27,946 bases of DNA from Gammaproteobacteria bacterium RBG_16_37_9 (GTDB lineage: Bacteria > Pseudomonadota > Gammaproteobacteria > UBA9339): positions 20,760 through 48,705 of the forward strand of contig MGXJ01000006.1 in the NCBI GenBank assembly GCA_001801345.1, given 5' to 3'. Positions 23,726 through 27,946 of the stretch are shown here, in pieces (position 1 is the stretch's first letter; every line of letters starts with the position of its first letter). The translations under genes and the position numbers were made by a program. The notes beneath the pieces are model-generated. The model did not search any database, was not told where the DNA came from, and saw nothing but the letters and a program-made list of their open reading frames with translations.

Positions 23726-23757
23726 ATTGTAGCAGATTATTTATAGATTGCTACAAT
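23726..23757. promoter_or_regulatory. 9-bp inverted repeat over the putative leader promoter
   Basis: ATTGTAGCA (23726-23734) and TGCTACAAT (23749-23757) are perfect inverted copies 14 bases apart. Read on the minus strand, the spacer contains TATAAATAAT and the far arm contains TACAAT, both -10-like. This may be an operator overlapping the promoter of the leader/ABC transcript. The exact -10 and -35 are not decided. Confidence 0.45.
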
Positions 23758-23904
23758 TTGTTCTGCTCGGCGGATCATGGCCCCTTTAGCCGTTGTATCT
23801 GGCGTTGAATTCAACGTTGAGTGCACTACTAAATTTGTAAGAAAAAAGCTATTCGATTATTTTATTATGTTTGCTAAGCTTTGTCTAAAGCACAGACAAA
23901 TAAT

Positions 23905-23925
23905 AATCAGGAAAACATCCTGATT
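23905..23925 (-). terminator. Likely terminator of the entericidin-like gene
   Basis: AATCAGGA (23905-23912) and TCCTGATT (23918-23925) form a perfect 8-bp hairpin. On the minus strand it lies about 20 bases after the lipoprotein stop and is followed by ATTATTATTTGT. A second 7-bp inverted repeat (TTTGTCT/AGACAAA) lies just beyond at 23880-23900. Confidence 0.6.
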
Positions 23926-23946
23926 GGTAATGGACAATATAAAAAA

Positions 23947-24126
23947 TTACTTGCTAGTTTTTTGGGCGCTAGCATCATTAGTATCGGTGCCGGTAGCAGC
24001 CTTTTGAAGATTCTGGCCACCCCTTTCCATGTCCTGCCCAAAACCTTCAATGGTATGACAACCGCTTAAAAGCAGGGCGCTAATTAAAGCAAAAGCAGCA
24101 GCGCATATTTTTAATTTAATTTTCAT
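23947..24126 (-). CDS. Entericidin A/B-family small lipoprotein
   Basis: The 59-residue protein has a lipoprotein signal peptide ending LLLSGC (Cys23) and the entericidin core CHTIEGFGQDMERGGQNLQKAA. In E. coli, EcnA/EcnB form an antidote/toxin pair of envelope lipoproteins controlled by sigma-S and linked to stationary-phase lysis. Here only one gene is visible. The tail is Thr/Ser/Lys-rich and longer than the usual ~48-residue entericidin. The frame extends to a GTG at 24135, but the ATG at 24126 with AAGAGGTG upstream is preferred. Confidence 0.85.
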   Translation of the reverse strand: MKIKLKICAAAFALISALLLSGCHTIEGFGQDMERGGQNLQKAATGTDTNDASAQKTSK

Positions 24127-24135
24127 TTTACCCAC

Positions 24136-24528
24136 CTCTTAAAAAAAATATTTTTCATCACCATGATTATAATCTTTTTCCGGAATTTTGCCTATTACAA
24201 TCGATTCACATGTTTGTAATAGAAGAGAAAAGATGGAAAAGGTCAGACACCTTTTCTTTACCTTTTTACTTAAGGAAGCAGTTACGCAGCTTTCATGAAA
24301 AAATTATCAAGATCTATACAAAGGTTACAAAAATTAATTTATAGTAATTTTATTGAGGGCGTTGAGAGTGTTCAGCTTCTTATTTGAGTAAAATATACCT
24401 AACTTTTAAACTAACTAACCGGCAAGCATAATTATAGCACTACACTTGAACAAATTTTTATAGCAAATCCCATTAAATAATGTATAAAATTACACTGATA
24501 ATATAAAACTGAAGGGCACTAAAACTTT
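24136..24528. other. 393-bp gap with two hairpins
   Basis: CTATTACAA (24192-24200) and TTGTAATAG (24214-24222) form a perfect 9-bp inverted repeat upstream of the entericidin-like gene, possibly an operator. GAAAAGGT (24236-24243) and ACCTTTTC (24249-24256) form a second hairpin followed by T-rich sequence, terminator-like on the plus strand. The rest, to the kinase start, is AT-rich with TATAAAA/GATAATATAA stretches that may include its promoter. There is no ORF. Confidence 0.45.
24236..24256 (+). terminator. Terminator-like hairpin
   Basis: 8-bp perfect arms (GAAAAGGT/ACCTTTTC), loop CAGAC, followed by TTTACCTTTTT. No plus-strand gene lies immediately upstream, so what it would terminate is unclear. 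Confidence 0.4.
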
Positions 24529-25686
24529 ATGCATGATATTAATGACTATTTTCTTGATATTCTTAACTCCATAGGAGAAGAAGTATTTTGGAAAGATAAA
24601 AATGGGGTTTATTTGGGGTGCAACAAATATTCGGCTGAGCTACTTGGATTAAAAGATCCCAAAGATATGATTGGTAAAACAGATTACGATGTATTTCCTA
24701 AAGCAGTAGCTGATCGGTTACGGCAACATGATAAGATCGTTATGGAAACAGGACGTAAAATAGTTTTTGAGGAAAAAGTCACCGCGTCAACTGGTAAAAA
24801 GCTAATCCACCTGACTTCGAAAAGTCCGCTATATGATAAAAAAGGTAATATTATTGGTATCATAGGGAATGCTACTGATATAACTGATCGCAAAAAAGCA
24901 GAACAATTAAACATAGAAAAATTACAAGCAGAAAAAGAGATGGCTGAAAAAATCTCGAATACAGTAGAATTGATTTCTGGAAATATCGCGCATGAAATAC
25001 GCACCCCTTTGTCTATTATTAGTATCAATGTTGATAGATTACAAGCGGAACTAAAAAAAATATTATTTGCTCACCACAACATTGAGCAAACAAATAAAAT
25101 CAAGAGTTTTGCTGATAATATAAAATCTGCTGTTAAAAATGGTAGTAGCATTATTACTATGCTACTAACTAAGCTACATGGCATTTTTGATGTAAAACAT
25201 GCTGGCATTGAACTTAAACCAAACTCCATTAAACAAAGCATTGATGATGCTATAAAAGAATACCCTTTTTATAAAAATGAAAATAGGCTTATTGTATGGA
25301 GCGAGCAAAAAAACCAAGATTTTATTTATTTAGGTGATAACTTGCTAACAAAACATGTGTTATTTAATTTAATAAAAAACGCCTTAAGAGCTATCAAAGA
25401 AGCTAAGCATGGGGAAATTTTTATTAGTCTGGATAGTGATAATAAGTTTAATTATTTGATCTTCAAAGACACGGCTACAGGAATACCAGCTGAAAACTTG
25501 GATTCTTTATTTAAGCAATTCCATATTAAAAACAAAGGCAGTTCTGGCTTGGGTTTGGCATTTTGCAAAATGACGATGCAATCGTATGGAGGAGATATTA
25601 TCTGTGATTCTAAAAAAGATGAATTTACAGTGTTTACTTTAAGTTTTCCTAAAATAACTGATAATGAGAAAGACATAGCGCAATAA
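24529..25686 (+). CDS. PAS-domain sensor histidine kinase, orphan and apparently soluble
   Basis: The 385-residue kinase has no membrane segment. A PAS domain (about 5-118: VFWKDKNGVYLGCNKYSAELLGL, ending GIIGNATDITDRKKAE) leads through a coiled linker to the phosphoacceptor box GNIAHEIRTPLSII (His155). The ATPase domain has NLIKNALRAI (N box), KDTATGIPAENLDSLF (G1-type) and GSSGLGLAFCKM (G2). The EVFWKDKNGVYLGCN opening is common in PAS kinases of Legionella and relatives. No response-regulator gene is adjacent, so its partner lies elsewhere. It stands alone on the plus strand. Confidence 0.92.
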   Translation: MHDINDYFLDILNSIGEEVFWKDKNGVYLGCNKYSAELLGLKDPKDMIGKTDYDVFPKAVADRLRQHDKIVMETGRKIVFEEKVTASTGKKLIHLTSKSPLYDKKGNIIGIIGNATDITDRKKAEQLNIEKLQAEKEMAEKISNTVELISGNIAHEIRTPLSIISINVDRLQAELKKILFAHHNIEQTNKIKSFADNIKSAVKNGSSIITMLLTKLHGIFDVKHAGIELKPNSIKQSIDDAIKEYPFYKNENRLIVWSEQKNQDFIYLGDNLLTKHVLFNLIKNALRAIKEAKHGEIFISLDSDNKFNYLIFKDTATGIPAENLDSLFKQFHIKNKGSSGLGLAFCKMTMQSYGGDIICDSKKDEFTVFTLSFPKITDNEKDIAQ

Positions 25687-25922
25687 TATCGTATATGTTA
25701 AATTTTCAAAAAAGAAAATCAAAAGGACTTTTTTTAGAAACTTTCTTCTCTTAATAACAGTTTTGCTCAGGGTTAGCAATAATTTTATTGATAATGATAT
25801 TGTAAAATTAACAAAGGGGATTTTAAATAAACAACACTCTCTCGTCTCGTTCTTTCTCAAGATATTTTATTGTCCATTGTCAAGATTTGATACCTTTTCA
25901 TTAGAGTTATATTATCATTACA

Positions 25923-27563
25923 CTAACGCGGAGAAAAAAGGATTAGATGATGATTTGGGTCAGCACCATATTTCATGGCTATATCTATTAAACTATCTTT
26001 TAGTTTAGTAAGGTCGAGTTTATCGCTATCTTTAAAAACGATTTCGGTAGAATCGTATATCTCGTGATAAGTTCGTATAATCCAAACAACAAATTCGTTT
26101 GGTTCGGAATCTTTTTCCAAACCTTTTTCAAGTCTCTCTTTAATTTTCATGTCAATTAGTTCAGCTATTGTTGAAAATTTGCCTCCTCTATCAATAGCCC
26201 ATTTTATCAATACATTCTTTTGTCTTACTAGCTCATCATTGACAGTACGAGAATCTTTTTTATGATCATATTTTCCGGTTTCTATAATAAAAATTAAACT
26301 TAGAAATCTGCTTGGATCCAAACCATGTTTAAATAATAGATCCCTTAGTTCAGGGGAAGGAAAATGATGGTTAAAAGCAGTAATGTCTACTTTTTGTGGT
26401 TTAGCTCCTTTATCAAAAGCTAGATTTACTAGTTTATCTCTATACGTCGTTTGTTTGCTATCCATTTCCCAGATAAGTTTCTCAGGATTGAATATGGTGC
26501 AATCCGCCCGTAAAACTAAATTTAGAAATATGCTTGGATCTAGTCCTTGCTCAAGCAATAGGTTGTATATTTTAGGAGAAAGAAGACGATGATGTCCATC
26601 AATTTTATTAGCATCAGCTCCTCTAGCAAAAGCCAGATTTGCTAATTTCAAGTTTAATTCTTCATCACATTGGTATGATCTTAAGACCAAATTTAGGAAC
26701 TTGCTTGGATCTAGTCCTCTTTCAAGCAATAGTTCGCATATTTTAGGCAAAAGAGAAAGGGAATGAATTGTATCAATTTTATTGGAATTGGCTCCTCTAT
26801 CAAAAGCTAAATTTACTAATTCTAACCGTTTTTCAAGATCACATGCAGCGCAATGTATCTGTAAAATTAAACATAGAAACTTGTTGGGATCCAATCCGTG
26901 TTTAAGTAGTGACTGGCTCAATTCGAGGGAAGGAAGATAGTGAAATCCGGAGATTTTTTGTGGGTCGGCTTTTTTCCCCAGAGCCAAATTTATCAGCTTA
27001 TCTCTATGCGCTATTTGTTCACTATCTACTTCATAGGTGTGTTTTTCAGAATTATATGTGCTGCAATCCCCCCTTAAAACAAAATCTAGGAACTTACTTG
27101 GATCTAATTTATCTATAGGGTTTTCTAGCATTAATGTGGCGGCATTAAGTGAGGGTAGGGTATATGTATATACATGTTTTACAATACTAATATTAGAAAA
27201 TCTAACTCCGTTTTTTAAAGCGAAGTCTATTAGTTCTACTTGATTCGATAAATGAAAGTGTCTAAAAATTTTTCCGTACACATCGTCATCTGCTAGTAAA
27301 CCTTGAGTAACGGCTATTTCTAATAATCCATCAACATCAAGCTTTTTTTCCAGTAATAGTTTTTTTACTGCTTCAATGTCAAAGTCAGCTCGTGATAATA
27401 CTTCTTCGATTTCTTTTGCATTATGGGCAATGACGGCTTCCATATCAGGTTTCATAGCAAAAGTAGCTGGTGAAAGAAGTAGAGTAAATAAAGCAAAGAA
27501 TGTCAGCGCCAACAAGGAGCTGCTTTTTCGTATAAAAACTAATCTCTTGAAATTTAAAAACAT
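25923..27563 (-). CDS. Exported protein with long ankyrin-like tandem repeats
   Basis: The 546-residue product begins with a basic N-terminus and a hydrophobic signal sequence (LLALTFFALFTLLLSPATFA). The remainder consists of about six related units of 57-75 residues. Each starts near L(V/I)NLAF(D/A)(R/K)GA(D/K), passes K(I/V)D and a variable stretch, then LLxxGLDPSxFLxLVLR. The GA(D/N)xNK and LL..GLDP parts resemble ankyrin hairpin positions, so each unit looks like two fused, lengthened ankyrin-type helical pairs. Spacers of Cys/Tyr-rich sequence (DCSTYNSEKHTYEVDS; DCTIFNPEKLIWEMDS) repeat too. A GGAG precedes the ATG. An envelope or host-interaction role is an inference. Confidence 0.8.
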   Translation of the reverse strand: MFLNFKRLVFIRKSSSLLALTFFALFTLLLSPATFAMKPDMEAVIAHNAKEIEEVLSRADFDIEAVKKLLLEKKLDVDGLLEIAVTQGLLADDDVYGKIFRHFHLSNQVELIDFALKNGVRFSNISIVKHVYTYTLPSLNAATLMLENPIDKLDPSKFLDFVLRGDCSTYNSEKHTYEVDSEQIAHRDKLINLALGKKADPQKISGFHYLPSLELSQSLLKHGLDPNKFLCLILQIHCAACDLEKRLELVNLAFDRGANSNKIDTIHSLSLLPKICELLLERGLDPSKFLNLVLRSYQCDEELNLKLANLAFARGADANKIDGHHRLLSPKIYNLLLEQGLDPSIFLNLVLRADCTIFNPEKLIWEMDSKQTTYRDKLVNLAFDKGAKPQKVDITAFNHHFPSPELRDLLFKHGLDPSRFLSLIFIIETGKYDHKKDSRTVNDELVRQKNVLIKWAIDRGGKFSTIAELIDMKIKERLEKGLEKDSEPNEFVVWIIRTYHEIYDSTEIVFKDSDKLDLTKLKDSLIDIAMKYGADPNHHLILFSPR

Positions 27564-27734
27564 ATTTTGTGATCTCCAATTATTAATTATAAAACAAATT
27601 TCTAGGTTTATTATCCCAGCCAGCGGGGACTAGCATTAAACGCTTCCGCAATGATTATAACTGCTTTATTAATAAACATTAGCTTATGGGAAAAAAGCTG
27701 TATCGTTTTACTTCATATCCTCTGCTATATCCTC

Positions 27735-27946
27735 TTACACTTTTAGAAGCTCCTCTAAATACTCATTGGAGTTCCCTCTTTCACGGGCCAAATCTAATGC
27801 AGTTTTGCCCTTATTATCCTTTAGATCTCGATTAGCTCCCATATCAAGAAAGTGTTCCACCATGCTTATATAGCCACCTTCAGCTACTAACATAAGTAAA
27901 GTTTTTCCACCTTCGCCTACCAAGTCAATATTGATTTTGTGATCAT
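27735..27946 (-). CDS. Ankyrin-repeat protein, C-terminal end (runs off the right edge)
   Basis: The frame is open to the window end, so this is the C-terminal ~70 residues of a larger gene; the TTG at 27923 is internal. It contains a canonical ankyrin repeat: GKTLLMLVAEGGYISMVEHFLDMGANRDLKDNKGKTALDLARERGN, ending EYLEELLKV. The consensus positions (TPLH-like TLLM, A..G....V..LL..GA, D..G.TALDLA) are all present. Such proteins mediate protein contacts and are common as effectors in intracellular bacteria; nothing here shows secretion. It precedes the exported repeat gene on the same strand by ~170 bases. Confidence 0.88.
   Translation of the reverse strand, partial: DHKINIDLVGEGGKTLLMLVAEGGYISMVEHFLDMGANRDLKDNKGKTALDLARERGNSNEYLEELLKV

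Noticed and set aside
23803..23816. CGTTGAATTCAACG palindrome upstream of the leader
   Set aside because: Perfect but isolated, more than 80 bases from the leader ATG, with no link to a gene; not enough to call an operator.
23881..24069. 62-codon plus-strand frame opposite the entericidin-like gene
   Set aside because: The minus strand carries a clear lipobox, entericidin core and ribosome site; the plus frame is its shadow.
25639..25860. 73-codon minus-strand hydrophobic frame overlapping the kinase end
   Set aside because: Phe/Leu/Ile richness is what an AT-rich antisense strand gives; no motif or ribosome site supports it.
25763..26008. 81-codon plus-strand frame after the kinase
   Set aside because: It starts at TTG, has no ribosome site, runs into the opposite-strand repeat gene, and has no recognisable motif.
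1..27946. tRNA, rRNA and CRISPR elements
   Set aside because: No tRNA T-arm with matching acceptor stem, no rRNA stretch and no regularly spaced direct repeats were found on reading both strands.

Overview
The window is AT-rich bacterial chromosome. The minus-strand run lepB-rnc-era, together with topA, tadA, rluD, ppsA and an entericidin-type lipoprotein, points to a gammaproteobacterium. Ankyrin-type and Sel1/TPR-type proteins with export signals, a Pht-like MFS carrier, a CofE-like ligase and many amino-acid or metabolite importers suggest a host-associated lineage near Legionellales/Coxiellaceae. That placement is an inference; no rRNA is present.

Layout. 1-504 is the zinc-ribbon tail of topoisomerase I, ending inside a REP-like hairpin. 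568-2977 (minus) is a tightly coupled operon: CofE-like ligase, EamA/DMT transporter, PgeF, joined by two 4-bp ATGA overlaps. 3090-3551 is tadA. 3619-7496 (minus) holds a 32-residue lysine-rich peptide, ppsA and rluD. The native rluD start appears to have been cut off by a ~290-bp MITE-like element with terminal inverted repeats and a TA duplication. 7602-11390 (minus) is lepB-rnc-era followed by an MFS carrier. 11476-12222 is a stand-alone SagB-type nitroreductase. 12865-15418 (minus) is a frame-broken gene for an exported Sel1/TPR protein with a C-terminal YoeB-like RNase toxin domain.

15835-21182 is a plus-strand accessory block: a BRO-N/DinD-like protein, an AAC(6')-like acetyltransferase, a NUDIX hydrolase, an unrecognised protein with a faint ADP-ribosyltransferase look, a histidine phosphatase, an APH(6)/StrB-type kinase and a secreted unknown.

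21256-23718 (minus) is a polar-amino-acid ABC importer. It is preceded by what looks like a classical his-type attenuator: a short leader ORF with six His codons out of seven, then a pause-type hairpin, an alternative pairing and an intrinsic terminator ending about 30 bp before the first gene. This is the most striking regulatory signal in the window and identifies histidine as the likely substrate. The remainder is an entericidin-like lipoprotein, an orphan PAS histidine kinase, an exported protein with long ankyrin-like repeats, and the end of an ankyrin gene that runs off the right edge.
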